Below are positions 23,250-35,340 of a DNA stretch of 64,000 nt, piece by piece (position 1 is the first letter of the stretch; each line of letters begins with the position of its first letter). This DNA comes from Mytilisepta virgata (taxonomy: Eukaryota; Mollusca; Bivalvia; Mytilida; Mytilidae): NCBI GenBank assembly GCA_028015205.1, contig CM051517.1, forward strand, positions 46,201,135-46,265,134, in the 5' to 3' direction. The notes under the pieces are model-generated. The model worked only from the letters and a program-made list of their open reading frames with translations, did no database searches and had not been told where the DNA came from. A program made the translations under genes and the position numbers.

Positions 23250-23299
23250 TTTTGTAATATGTTAAGTACATGTAATTGTATTTAACTATTAATGTAAAA

Positions 23300-23573
23300 T
23301 GTAATGTAGATTCATTAGTATTCCTTGAATACCAATTTTCGTGGTTTTCGTGGGTCCCAGTAAGCCACGAATTTAAATATCCAACGAAAAATAATATTTT
23401 TTTCTTCAGCTTAAATGCACTGAAGTTTGAAACCACGGAGTTTGATCAGAGACAACATTAAGCAATTCCGTTTTTACAGCATGTACTTGGATACTGAAAT
23501 ATGATGAGTCAGCTATATCCGTAGGAGGATATAGTGTTTCATGCAATTTTGTCTTTGGTAACATATAAACACC
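23300..23573 (-). repeat. Dispersed repeat, opposite arm to 20876-21141
   Basis: The reverse complement matches the intron 9 copy: CCAATTTTCGTGGTTTTCGTGGGTCCCAGTAAGCC here pairs with the copy upstream. The two arms face each other across exons 10 and 11 and the stop codon. The repeat is probably part of the gene A 3' untranslated region. Confidence 0.75.
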
Positions 23574-23984
23574 CAAACAATTTTCTTTAAAAATATCTTG
23601 ACTGTGTAAATTGTCGCGGAATTCACTTCTGGTTTTTTTATTAAAACATTCAAGAAAAATATTAATCCTAAGTAGGCCTAAACAATACAGACTTTCTCAT
23701 AAATTACAGTAAAAACATCTTGTCAAAAGATAATAAAGCAGAAATTGTACTTGTATTCATACAGAATATAATGATTGTAATCGGATTAAAGATATGTATG
23801 TATATGCCCCGAGGTATTTGGTGACAAGTGATTGCAACTTCGTTAATACATATTTCACACCTGTTTAGCCAAACAAGTAAATAATTACGGATTTTGTTAA
23901 TCTGGTTAAATTCAAGACAAATTTGAAGAATTTGTTTGCAGGACTTTTGTTTTATAAGGCCTTGAAATCAGTACTTATGTAACA

Positions 23985-25125
23985 GCCAGTTTGTTCCGCC
24001 AGTTACTTTGTTCCGGTGGAACATTTTGACTAGCTACTTTGTTCCTCCGGAACTTTTGGACTAGTTAGTTTGTTCCATGGCCAGTTGAAAAGTTCCAGCA
24101 GGTCGGAACTTTTCAACTAGCCAACTTGTTCCAGATGTTCAGTGTAGATGCAAAAACTTTTTATAGGAACATTCTTAAACTGATTATTTATATAGTTTTG
24201 CTAAAATCTACTCACCAAATTGTACTCACCTGCCAAGTTAAAACCATTCAAAAAGACATTCCAGTTACACATGAGTTATTTTGGGGAAATTTATCAGTTG
24301 AGTTATTGAATATTATAAATGGAATGGTATTTTTTTTAATATAATTTCTAAAAATTACAAATCTATAAATTATGAAAAAGAAAAATACCAATACAAAAAT
24401 TTATATTATCTTTTCATTTAGATGTACTTTTCTGATATAATTTTTTTTTTATAGTTTCTTAATTTCGAATCATCTATCATTCTTAATTTCCTATTCAATT
24501 ATAATTTTAGTAAATATATTCCTTCATCAAAGTCCAAAAATTACAGGTATACCGTATTAAAACTATGATTCCACTCACTCTGATAATAAGTTAGGTTGTT
24601 AAGTATATGTGTAAAAATAACTCTTAAGTTGTTGAAAAATTCTGGAACTTTAAAGTATTTAAAAAATGCCTTAATGTTTTACCAGTTAAAATAATTGGAA
24701 ATTTTGGGCTAGTTAAAAATGACAGGAACTTTTTGACTAGTTGAAAATTACTGGAACTTTTGGACTCTTTGAAAACTACTGGAACTTCTGGACTAGTTAT
24801 AAAATTCCTAACCCTCAAATTATCCAAAATTTCCATCAATTAATGAAAATTCTTATTTCAGTAGAATTTAAACCATAAGTATCAATTAATGATATTATTT
24901 TTATTTAACATGATTCATGTTGATATGCACACATACGCATAAGTTATAAAACTTTACCTTTCTCCGGAACTTTATGACTAGTTTATAAATTCCGTGTCCC
25001 TGGAACTTTTCAACTATGTCTGGAACAAACTAACTAGTTGAAAAGTTCCAGAGGAACTTTTAGGCTAGTTACTTTTTTCCGCCCGGAACTTTATATGCCC
25101 GGAACAAATCAGCGCTTACACTTAC
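23985..25125. mobile_element. GTTCC/GGAAC foldback element, about 1.1 kb
   Basis: The left arm (about 23990-24130: TTTGTTCC, GACTAGTTAGTTTGTTCC) and right arm (about 24990-25110: GGAACAAACTAACTAGTT) are imperfect inverted repeats of about 100 bp. Each is built from short GGAACTTTTxxACTAGTT modules. The centre is AT-rich with no coding sequence. The outer ends may be TGTAACAGC and GCGCTTACA. No flanking duplication could be fixed. Confidence 0.65.
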
Positions 25126-26840
25126 TGTACAATATCAAATGATATCTGATTTGCTAAGCCACGAATTTCAGTATTTCAACAACTTTTTATATTTTTTTCT
25201 AAGCCAGCAATCCACGAGTTTACGTATCCCACGAAATGCCTTTTTTCTCTATCCAGGAAAATTTGTATCCACAAAAATAAATGAATCCACAGTATCAAAT
25301 GTTGTGTAAGTTATAAAATTCTTTAATTGAAATTAAGGAAAGAATGTTATTTTATTTTATTTTCCTGATATGTGATTTCTGTTTGCTCATTCTAACTTAA
25401 GACTCATATATGTTACTTAGATGATAGTTATATTGAATTTTTATATTTGCCAGATCATGTACTTCTGTTAATTATGGACTTGTGGTAAACAGATTAACAC
25501 CTATGGCTCAATTGTTGTTGTAATATTTCCAATATTATCCACAGAAAATTGACATTACCCCCATTATTGCATTGAAGTATGTGATATACTGTTAGTGATT
25601 TGGTAGTTTGAGTTCTTTGTCATTTTAGCGAGCGCAGCGAGCGCAATAGGAGCATATGCATTTTCTACATATGGGTCTTTTAGAAAAGTCTTTGTTTAAT
25701 GGGGGCAGCCATGTTGTGCCACATACTAAGGCTAGAAAAAGTTTCATTCGCCGGAAATGAAAGTAAGGGAAATAACGTGCTTCAAATTATAATTTTAGAG
25801 TCAGAATCGTGATACAGGAAATGAGTTTTTGGAAAGGGTTATTGCTGTCCTTGCATCATTGGCCACGCCAACAGCATATTATAGTTTTATCTCATAAAAA
25901 CCTCGGTAATGCTCTGCTTATATCTTCTGCAATAATTTGTATATTTCCTGTTATATTTTTTATGAGATTCCTTTATTTTTAAATAAGCATTTTCTGAGAA
26001 TTTTAATATTTGAAGCAAGACTTCAGTTGTCTAGTTTTTATAAGGCTGTTTACTTAAGAATTTAAGATGTCCTACTTGATATGTAAAAACAAATGAGATG
26101 GGAATAAATTTTGCAATGAATGAAAATTGCAGTATTGTAATATCCTGTTCCACCTTTCAGGAATTCTATAATTGACTGTACATTTCACAATAAAACTTTA
26201 TTAGAGTTTTCTCAATAGGTGCTTGTCATCTTGTTGGGTTTTAACAATCTTCAGCTGTACTAATTTAACAATCATGTTTTTGATTTTCTTATTAAAATAT
26301 ATAAAAGATTAGAACTATTTTTGGCATTCTAAACTTTTAGCAGAAGCTCACTGACTATTTTTTTATGTTATATAATCAGATTTACATATATATATATATT
26401 TATACTTTTTTACATTATTAGTATCAAGACTATAATACTCTAGTGCTACTCTTTTTCATTCTTCTTTAGATACTTCAGCAAATATCGTTTATAAAAATTG
26501 TCATATATTACCTTTGTGAAGGAACATTTAAGGATTCTTTACAATTTTGGAACAGGTTATACGATATAATCTACTTTGAGGCTGTTTTAGCGAAAACTTT
26601 CCAAAGTGGCCATGGATAATACAAGTATAACCTGTTTCAAAATTTATAAAAATCCTTTTGATTTAATTTTCAAAATTTTTCTGATCCAACATTGCAGGTA
26701 GAATCATATGAATAACTCACTTAGCTCAGGAATATTTAAAGCATGGACTGTTATTTGTGACAATCAGACTTGAATTGTGTTAAAATAATCCAAATAGGAT
26801 ATTATATACTATGTATGTTCAAATTTGTTCTTGTAAGAAA
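25126..26840. other. Intergenic AT-rich sequence downstream of gene A
   Basis: Contains a scrap of the CCACGAA repeat family near 25160-25300 and a short (TA)n near 26388. An AATAAAACTTTATTA site near 26190 could be a distant poly(A) signal. No gene was recognised. Confidence 0.45.
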
Positions 26841-27521
26841 GTAACGTCTTCGTTCATCGCTCTTCGAGGATACACGGTTGAACAGTAAAGGTTGAATCAG
26901 CAAATTGTTTATGTATTTTTATGATCAACAACACAACATTTTATACACCGGTCTTGTGTAACAGATTAGTCTAACACTAATGGCATTGATTTTTGGAGGT
27001 CCACAACTATTTTACGTAGGATCATAAACCTAACCAATTCAAGACCCCTAGAAATAAAACAGATGTCCATAACTACATAACAGATGATAATGGGATAAAA
27101 TGAAATAATAAGATGGGAGTCCTAGAATATCTATGTAGGCCTGAAATCGACTATGGAGGTCAATACATATAAAAAAAAAATGACTGTGTAAATGGTTATC
27201 TTACGAAAATAGTTTCAAAATATGCTCTTAAAAGGCCAGATTGTATGATACTTATCGTAAGAGAAACAGCCAAACCAATATCGGATACACATAGGACAAC
27301 TCAAGTGACCAAAAATAGCGTATTTGTCATATTAGGATAGAAATAATTCACTGGGGTTATAGACATGATAGAGTTGTGGTCATTTATACATGGGCTGAGC
27401 CTTTATATTCTTATTTATAAAAATAAAATAATCGAATATAAAGGATCAGTAATAGTAATGTCTTTTGCTCCTTCTGTGTAGCTACAAGGGGATGAAAGTA
27501 GGATTTTGGACAGAATATATT

Positions 27522-27640
27522 GCTTTATCGTCAATCTCACTGCTGGTGAACCTGTTGTGTCGAGGAATACCCTGATATCTATCGTGATCCTTTTCAATAT
27601 TTAGAGAGTGTGCTGATATACGCAATCTGCTCAATCAGAA
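27522..27640 (-). pseudogene. LINE C-terminal fragment, copy 1
   Basis: The minus strand reads LSRLRISAHSLHIEKDHD and RYQGIPRHNRFTSSEIDD before the frame decays. The pattern (RISAHxLxIE.. RYxxIPRxxRxC..C..IEDExHFL) is, from memory, the C-terminal zinc-knuckle region of LINE reverse-transcriptase proteins. The same segment recurs at 28660-28818. The cysteine at the knuckle is changed to Phe here. Confidence 0.55.
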
Positions 27641-28659
27641 TACAAATGAAAAAAGTTTCAGCACAAAAAACATAAAATACACATTTGAAAACAGTAAGTA
27701 AACCTTACGGCTACATAAAATAATTTGGATTGGTTAAACAGCAGTTGTATAATATTTTCCTAATTATTTTTTTGACGAAATTATAATACTTGTAGCTCCT
27801 TTCAATCATATACATGTACTTTGGAATGTGTTATAGTTATACATAACATATACAATTTGATTCAACCAATTAAGGACCCACAAAGGATATAAAACATACC
27901 AACAGATATAATTACCTACAACATATAACAACAAAAATAATTTGAACGTAATTTCAGACTGAACTAGATATTAGTATGCAAAAATCACAAAGGACATGTG
28001 CTAAATGGATATCTTACTGTATGCACGTGTAGATGAAGTTCTGTTGTACTAGTGGTCTTGCATTCAGTAGTATAGTCATCGGGGCTAGTGCAAGAGATCA
28101 AGCGTGTAGAGTAGTTATCCCGATGCAGGAGTCACTATATGTGCAGGTGCTAAAAAGCTTTAAGATGCATTTATTCAGATTATCTAAACATGTACATGAA
28201 GGTATTGTGGAAAGTTATTATAGAGTCCTCTTCGTGGCTTATGCAAGGGGACAAGTGTATTACGGGTTTTCAGATGCAGAAGCCACCAAGTCAGATACTG
28301 AAATTACATTTTCCCAATAGATGCACAACATCTCGATGTTAATTATATAAATTATTATCCTCTATCCCTACCAAACAATACAAGATACTAATGCTGCCCC
28401 CAGTGCAGAGTGTACCATTGCTCGAACCATGCATATTTACATACAACCGTAACAATGAATGCTAGAATCTGTTGGTTTTTTTTTCATTCTTTTTAATATA
28501 ATTATGTCATTAAAATTCATACAGAATATAACAATATTCTCATTATTTAATAACCAGATAAGTTTGTCCTTAATTGTTATTTAACTTATTAAACTTTGCA
28601 CAATTCATACTAATTTACATGAACAAATTATTTCTCGCTGTGTCTAATGAACTACAATT

Positions 28660-28818
28660 ACAGTTGAATTAAGAAGAAAGTGCCTTTCATCTTCAATCTC
28701 ACTGCTGGTGCACCTGTTGTGTCGAGGAATACCCTGATATCTATCGTGATCCTTTTCAATATGTAGAGAGTGTGCTGATATACGCAATCTGCTCAATCTA
28801 CTTCTAAGCTCAAAACTA
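28660..28818 (-). pseudogene. LINE C-terminal fragment, copy 2
   Basis: The minus strand reads FELRSRLSRLRISAHSLHIE, then RYQGIPRHNRCTSSEIEDER and HFLL, a better preserved version of the fragment at 27522-27640 (about 110 bp almost identical). It is the tail of a LINE polyprotein; no reverse-transcriptase motifs adjoin it. The region between the two copies shows no further coding homology that I recognise. Confidence 0.6.
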
Positions 28819-29659
28819 TGAATTGTGACATGTATTTTTCACAACAAAAATTATTTAAAAAAATATATTAGAACACGTTTTACCTCTAGATTACATCTGC
28901 GTAAATTCTGTCTTTAAGTAGATCACTCCAGCGTTGGAGCACACACAGGTAACCGTATTTTATTATTAAAAAACCGTTTCAATCACTAAAACAACGACAC
29001 ATGCACAAGAGTAAAAAAGTTTCCATTTCTAAAAGCACTTTTTTTTTATTTTAAGAATAACCTCCACCAGTCTGTTCGCGCAGGATATAATTACATGAAT
29101 ATACATATATGTACAGGAACAAAGCAGTATTTACTGAGCAATATAGATAAAATGGATAAAAGTCAGTCCTTGTAAAATCTAAGAGCTCATGAGTAAAATA
29201 TGTTGACTGCAATCATCAGATTAGTTGTAAAATTACTTGTTTGCATTGTAAAACGATAAAATGTTGAGAATGCTAAAAAGCTGTATACGAGATATATTCT
29301 CCATTCAAAAAGAGACCGTATAGTATACACACTATTTGTGGCTAATGGAAATTGATTCGTTAGTATTATCTTGGTATTTATCACAAGGTGTTCAAGATGA
29401 AACGCTAAAAGCTATACAGGCTAAAATCTAAAAGTTCTACATGAACATTCTCAAGCACAGCATTATAATTGTCATAGCAAGAAAGCAAATATTCGGAGTG
29501 GTGATATTTAAGGAACCGTTCACACTATGGTATAGATCGTAGGTAGTAGTACAATTCACTATAGGTGAATGAATAGGGAGCTGTGAAACCCAGAGTTATA
29601 ATAATATTTAAACGGACATTCTCCTTTTATATATTTCATGGCAGTACATTCTAGACATG
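28819..29659. other. Intergenic, nothing recognised
   Basis: AT-rich sequence with frequent stops on both strands and no repeat family or RNA gene that I can identify. Confidence 0.4.
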
Positions 29660-30125
29660 CTTTCTGTCTTTTCTATAGTTTCAGGAGTGTTACGGATAAT
29701 TCCTGAGCTAGCAAAGCTCTGACAGTCTATAATGAGTTAGCACAATGCATCGCGCTTACTAAAATGTGTTGTCCATTCAGATCAAGTAATAAGCCTCAAC
29801 ATATACCTCTTGATGAAGTATATGTTCATATATAGTGGGCAACTTGTTAATACATGACAAATATTCTACAGTTGGGACTAATTGGATCCACTTCTGCCTG
29901 GTTAAATCTATGCTCCTGCGCTTGTAGAATATATGTACCAGTTAACATTCGGCTTTTTGTAATGGCCTTTCTAATATCTGAAACAGACGAAGATACAGTG
30001 ACCCAAACTGGATGATTTACTCCTATTTTGAGGTTTACAGTTGCTAAGTTTTGCAAGGTTGAGTTTTCTGCACATTCTAGTCGTAGTTTGGAAGTCCAAT
30101 ATTCAGATAATGCAAATTTTGACAT
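29660..30125 (-). pseudogene. LINE remnant, C-terminal part of ORF2
   Basis: The minus strand is open from 30125 to 29847 and reads LRLECAENSTLQNLATVNLK, then KSRMLTGTYILQAQEHRFNQ and VDPISPNCR. The R-x-L-T-G-T-Y-(I/L)-L-Q block followed by a degraded Cys knuckle is typical of LINE ORF2 C-termini. Weak homology continues to about 29660 through stops. It lies downstream, on the same strand, of the reverse-transcriptase remnant at 31850-33420, so both are probably parts of one element split by later insertions. Confidence 0.65.
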
Positions 30126-30408
30126 TCTTTTCCACTCAGTTTTGGAATATTTCTTTTCAACAATTTCAGTAAAAATATGCAGCTTGTACTTTCTAAGATT
30201 TCATCAATTTTAGAAACATTGCCAGATATATACTGTCGGAAGGCCAAGATCGTATGATTTCCTTGCTACTGTTTAAAATTCCAAATAAGAGACTAAGCTA
30301 TCTTTTATGCATGTAAAATATTTAATAACAATTGCCTAAGCTTCATCTAAAGTTTCATCAAAATCCATTGAAGGATTTAGGAGGAGTTGTGAGTAGCTTA
30401 AACATGAA

Positions 30409-31096
30409 CCAGAGGCTCCCAGGAGCCTGTATCGCTCACCTCATATTTCAATTTGTTCGTTGCTAAAGGACCTTGAGATTAATATCCATGCCATGTTTGG
30501 TTTCAATCCATTCAATAATTTGCAAGAATTCCCATAGGGTCTTATGTTAAACTAAGTGCTAAACTGAGAGCCATCACGGATGACAGATTGGCAACAAAGT
30601 AACAACACTTAGAACATCATAAGGAACATTCACGCTATGTTTGGTTTCAATCCACTTAGTGGTTCTCTAGAAGAAGATTTTTGTATGTATTTCCCATACG
30701 GTTTTATGTTAAACTAAGTTCCCCGCTGCTGGCCATCTTGGGTGACGGATCGGCAACAAAGTAACAAAACTTGGTCATCACGTACCTCATAAGGAACATT
30801 CATGCCATGTTTTGTTTCAATCCATTCAGCGGTTCTCTGGAAAAAGATTTTTTGTATTTATTACACATTTGTTAAACTCAGTTCCCTGCTGGCGGCCATC
30901 TTTGATGACTGATCTGCAACAAAGTAACAACACTTGATCAGCACCTCATAAGGAACATTCATGCCATGTTTGGTTTCAATCCATTCAGCGGTTCTCTAAA
31001 AGAAATTCAAAATGTGAAATGTCGACGGGCGGTCGAACGGAAGACGGACGAAAAGTGATGGCAGTAGCTCACATGACCCTATGGGTCAGATGAGCT
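30409..31096 (-). mobile_element. AGCTCACC-family element, minus orientation
   Basis: Read on the minus strand it begins AGCTCATCTGACCCATAGGG at 31096. It carries four units with ATTGAAACCAAACATGGCATGAATGTTCC and CCAAGATGGCC, then ends CAGGCTCCTGGGAGCCTCTGG at 30409. It splits the decayed LINE that occupies the same strand. Confidence 0.8.
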
Positions 31097-31194
31097 AAAA
31101 ATAACCCTTAAGTTGGATTATCTCTCTTTGCAAGCATCCGGAGATAATTATCCTTCGTCATGCACATCTTCATATAAAGTTTCATCATAAACTT

Positions 31195-31425
31195 TGTTTA
31201 AGGGGGCTATAATGAGAAAAAAATCCTTTCCCATATGGTTTCAATGGAAACTATGAACAGCCGCAGCCATTGGTTGAGGGGATGAATTTCAACCAAAAAT
31301 GGATGGTTTGTAGAGGGCATATTTTTTTCATAAATTCTGCAAAATTTGAAAAAATATCATAATGAAGTTTCAGAGCAGAAGATTTTTGAAAATTGGCCAA
31401 TAAAAATAAAAGATGGTATCTGGTG
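31195..31425 (-). repeat. Fragment of the old element type found at 1216-2224
   Basis: The minus strand matches the body around 1300-1600 (ACAGCCACAGC..., CAATTTTCAAAAATCTTC-like and AACCATATGGGAAA). No terminus is present. A 17-base A-run follows at about 31550. Confidence 0.6.
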
Positions 31426-31849
31426 ATCCTAGGTAGTTATATTTCATCTTCCGATTTTATTTTTTTTAAACTCGGTAATCAATTAATCAAAAATACAGTC
31501 CTAAATAATCAAATACTCATGAAATATTTGGTCTAGTAATCAATCACTAAAAAAAAAAAAAAAAAAACGGCAAAGCAATCACATAATCAGAAACCCCATG
31601 AGGAGGCTCATCTTGTAAGACGATTTAGGGTTGAGACCATTTGAGGCGTGTACTCGAATCTTTATTAACGAGTATATATATAGTGTTCTAGAAGCTTCTA
31701 GCTAAGCTTACTCGGTCATCAACATATTATTTAGGCCCAAGTGTGTTGTCCTGTCTGAGCATTGTAATTCGTTGTTTCCTAATCGGTTTTTTAAACTCGA
31801 ACATCATGTTATTTCACCACTTTAAATGTAATAATTGACTATAATTTAG

Positions 31850-33420
31850 TTTTCAGACTATTTGAAATAACCTTAGTGCACATGGTGAATTTTCACTTTT
31901 ATACCCAATATTTGTTCGAAGCACATGATCATGATCATCTGCCTTTTTACGGTTATGACGAGATTTTATTATTACATTGATCTTTTGCGGATGGATGTTA
32001 AAACAATGGTCTTTAGAGTAGCTGTAAACAATATCAAGCATTTCGCTTCTGTTCAGAGATAGAAAGACTACATCGTCATCACACGTTGGACATACTGCAT
32101 TAACATTGCCTATATACATTCCAAGATTTCTTTTCTGTAGATCCAGGAGCAGTGCATTTATGTAGGCTTTATATAGATGAGTGGATAGTACATCCCCTTA
32201 ACGAATGCCTTGTTTAATATTAAAGCTGTTACTTGTTTCCCCTTTCCATTTAGCAGTAGCTGGAAATTCGGGTCAAGATTTTACAAGGCCGGCGGAAATT
32301 TTGGGTCAGGATTTTTTGACACTCTGGAGAATTCCGGTCGGGATTTAAAAAACATTTCTGCAGATTTTTATAAAACACTGAGGAGAATTCAGGTCTATCC
32401 ATTTTTTTGTTTTATATCACAGCGAATGTTAATTATTATTTTTGGATAATTTCGGGTATGTAATTTTAGCTTTCCTGGATATTTTCGGGTCACAAATTCG
32501 ATATAACGTGGATAATTTAGGGTAGGGATTTCAAGTTCACCGACGCACCCCGTCATAAAATGGTCAAGTTTTGTGTTGTGACAAATACGGTTTGTGTTCC
32601 AGAGATCTCGGTGCAGGCTTCAGAAAGTATGAGAGCTACCATGTTTGGAGACAATCCTGGTGTAAATCCAAATTGTAGTGAAGATTGACCAGTTTTCATT
32701 AGATTGTCTTTGTCTGAAAATATTTTTCCTATTGCAGATGTTACTGTAATACCTCGATAATTTTCTACCTCATAGAACATATGTAGAAAGGTTTTCCTTT
32801 TTTTCAAGAATTGGCGCGACTGTTCCAGTTTTAAAGGTTGATACGGTACTTTTGTCTCAGTTAAAATTTGATTGAAAATTTCCATGCATGAGTATTTTTT
32901 ATCAAGCTATCACATGAGTATTTTAAGTGCTCTGCATCTATGCCGTACTCATCTGCTGCCTTCTTATCCATGTTATTATTGAGTTGGCTGATAGCATTTT
33001 GAATATTTTCCTTTGAAATGTTAATGTCAGTATCGTTTGCTGATTTTGCAATTTCTTTCATAATTTTACATCTATTTTTACAGTTTTAAAGCTTTTCTTT
33101 GTTAAATTTTTGGTCTTCCTTTGGTTGAGCCAAATTTTCAAAGTAGTTTGGCAGTACATGCATGAGTAGCTCACATTGTTCTATTTTGGTGACTGCCTCG
33201 TCATCTCCCATTTTCAAGAAGTCAGCATCAGAACTTTTTTTCTGCTCTATTTCGACGTATCAGTTGATAGAATATTTGGTCATTTGGATTTTCTTCCAGT
33301 TTTTGTATTAATTTCTCCTTTTCTACCGCTATTTCTTTCCGTTGTTGCTTTCTGAGGATTCTTTTTGGTTCTTTTTATCTTTTGATCGCCCTGCTTCATT
33401 CCAGAGTCTCTTTTTATTTT
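31850..33420 (-). pseudogene. Decayed LINE reverse transcriptase
   Basis: Reading the minus strand from about 33240: FLKMGDDEAVTKIEQCELLM, then YFENLAQPKEDQKF; then KAADEYGIDAEHLKY (near 32930); ENYRGITVTSAIGKIF and QSSLQFGFTPGLSPNMVALI (32885-32600); and, after a 0.3 kb foreign stretch (32210-32540), an R-Q-G-like block, STHLYKAYINALLLDLQKRN and CPTCDDDVVFLSLNR. These are the ordered palm and finger motifs of a non-LTR reverse transcriptase; the F/Y-A-D-D box is degraded to CDDD. Stops, frameshifts and the insert make it non-functional. Its C-terminus is probably 29660-30125. Confidence 0.75.
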
Positions 33421-34023
33421 TGCTAAATCCAATCAGCCTTTTGACCTAAGGAGACGCTTTTCTCTTAGGCCCTTTTAATCTTATAATTCTTGAAGGGACT
33501 TTATGTGGTGCGGGTATTTACCAGCCACACTTCAGGGGGTGTGACTAAACATCGAGTTCGAGTTCGTTTTGGAGTAAGAGTTAAAGTTCGAGCTAGAGTT
33601 CGAGTTAGAGTTCGAGTTAAAGTTCGTGTTAGCGTTCGAGTTATAATTCGACTTCAAGTTAATCTTCAAGTTAACTCGAGATATTGATTTCTAATGTCAT
33701 TTATCGAGTTGCATTTAAAATTAAAATTCGAGTTACGGATTAAGTTTAGGGGGATGTAGGTAAAAAATTACCTGTATATAGGCTCGTAAAAAATACCCAA
33801 ATTTGGTGACACCTCCATAAAAATATCTCTGATTTTTTCAGACCCACAAAAATCTTTCATTCTACCCCATAAAACTGGTTAAAAACGCTATTTTTTTTCG
33901 TCTTTTTGAACGCACCCCAAAAAATACCTGCAATTTTTGGGATCCTCAAAAAATATAGCAAAATAGAGAAATTTGATCACAAAAATAGTACTTGCGAACG
34001 TGCAGAAAATTTTGGCCAGTACC

Positions 34024-34039
34024 ACCCCCCCCCCCCCCA
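34024..34039. repeat. Poly-C tract
   Basis: A run of about 16 C residues in the foldback element. A similar G-run lies near 35670. Confidence 0.8.
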
Positions 34040-34519
34040 CACTTTTGGGATTAAGTTACTGTGCGTTGATTTTTATTCTTCGCCGTTTAATCATCTGGAC
34101 ACCGGAATCTAGATTGGCCGACTCCTAATGCAGGGCACATGAAACGTTTCCGACTTCGTTTCCTCACACGTTTTCCTTTTCTCTTTCTCCATATGTCCCA
34201 CCAACGAATGTGGAAGAGACATACATATAGTTTTACTCTTGTCCATTTAATTATGTTAATATTTCCATAAAATCACAAACTGAAAACGAAACCTGCTCCC
34301 CAATGTCCGAAATACGTGTATTTATTTTGTTCAACCCCCTTTAAGTATGACGCATGTGGATTCTGTATAATTAAAAAAAGTTTTTAAAACTTTCCTTAAA
34401 GTAATCTGTACACTGAATTGTGAAATTTAAAGTTGTGATACAAAACTGTATCCTTCAAAATAATATAAAATGTGAATAGTTTACTGATTGTCTCAGATGA
34501 CCTGATTGCATATCATGTT

Positions 34520-35340
34520 AACAAAAAATCATAAAGGCCATGTGAGCTTTTGCCATCACTTGGTGTCCGTCATCTGCCGTCGTAAATGTTTTTGACAAAA
34601 TCTTACACTCTGAACTTGCTGTGCTAATTGGAATCAAACCTTTCAAACCTGGCCCGAGTCAACACTAGGGTGTCTAGTAGAAAAATGTGTCAAAGGATGC
34701 CGCAAGTCAAACCACATGGATTATGGTACTAAATACAGAGCATATAGGTCAGACAGACAGTAGTTTTTAAAAATTTTATTTGAAGAAATGCCTTTTAGAG
34801 AAAATCTGGCAAGGTAAAAACGATGAGGAGGACAAAAGGAGCTACCTGCGTTTAAATTTTCGTAGAAACCGGATTACCCGTCTTGGAGTTATTGCCCATG
34901 AATTGTCTATTTTTAGCTTTGTAGTTTTCAGTGTTTTTTTTTAAATATAAAAATCTTCTCCTCTAAAACTACTGGGCCAATTGGAACCAAACTTTGGTGG
35001 GATGGTCCTTGGGTGGTCCCCTTTCAACCAAGATAGTTGCCGGAGCTAATTATAGAAAAGGGGGAAGGAATTTTTTAAAATATTTTTCTCTGAAACTACA
35101 AAGTCAATATCAACCAAACTTTACTTTAATGCCCTTCCAAAACGTTATCCGGTAATTCCGACCTCCGCGGCCATGATGGCCTCCGCCGCCGAACTTAGTT
35201 TCACACTAGACCCTGTGTGCCAATGCCCGGCACGTTTAACGCCTCCTCTAAATCCACCGGACAATTTGGCCTAAATCATCATTAGGGGTGTCCAGTTTCA
35301 AAATTGTGTCGAAGGATATACCGATCCAACCGGCTAGAGC
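34520..35340 (+). repeat. AGCTCACC-family fragments inside the foldback element
   Basis: GGCCATGTGAGCTTTTGCCATCACTTGG at 34537 is the family start without its first hairpin arm. The body reappears at 34960-35340 (TTGGAACCAAACTTTGGTGG, GGCCATGATGGCC). No 3' terminus was found, so the copy is truncated or was captured. Confidence 0.6.

Noticed and set aside
28033..28320. 95-codon open frame on the plus strand
   Set aside because: It is the longest free-standing frame in the intergenic region, with a fairly even composition, but I recognise no domain, signal peptide or neighbouring exon, and it lies among LINE fragments. It may deserve a protein search but cannot be supported.
32210..32449. 79-codon open frame across the LINE remnant on the plus strand
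   Set aside because: It is antisense to the decayed reverse transcriptase, in the foreign 0.3 kb insert, with repeated GGAAATT/GGGTCAGGATTT DNA motifs explaining the peptide pattern.
33553..33680. Arg-Val-rich frame (RVRVRVKVRV) as a possible small basic protein
   Set aside because: It is a direct translation of the GAGTTC hexamer array in the foldback element's left end.
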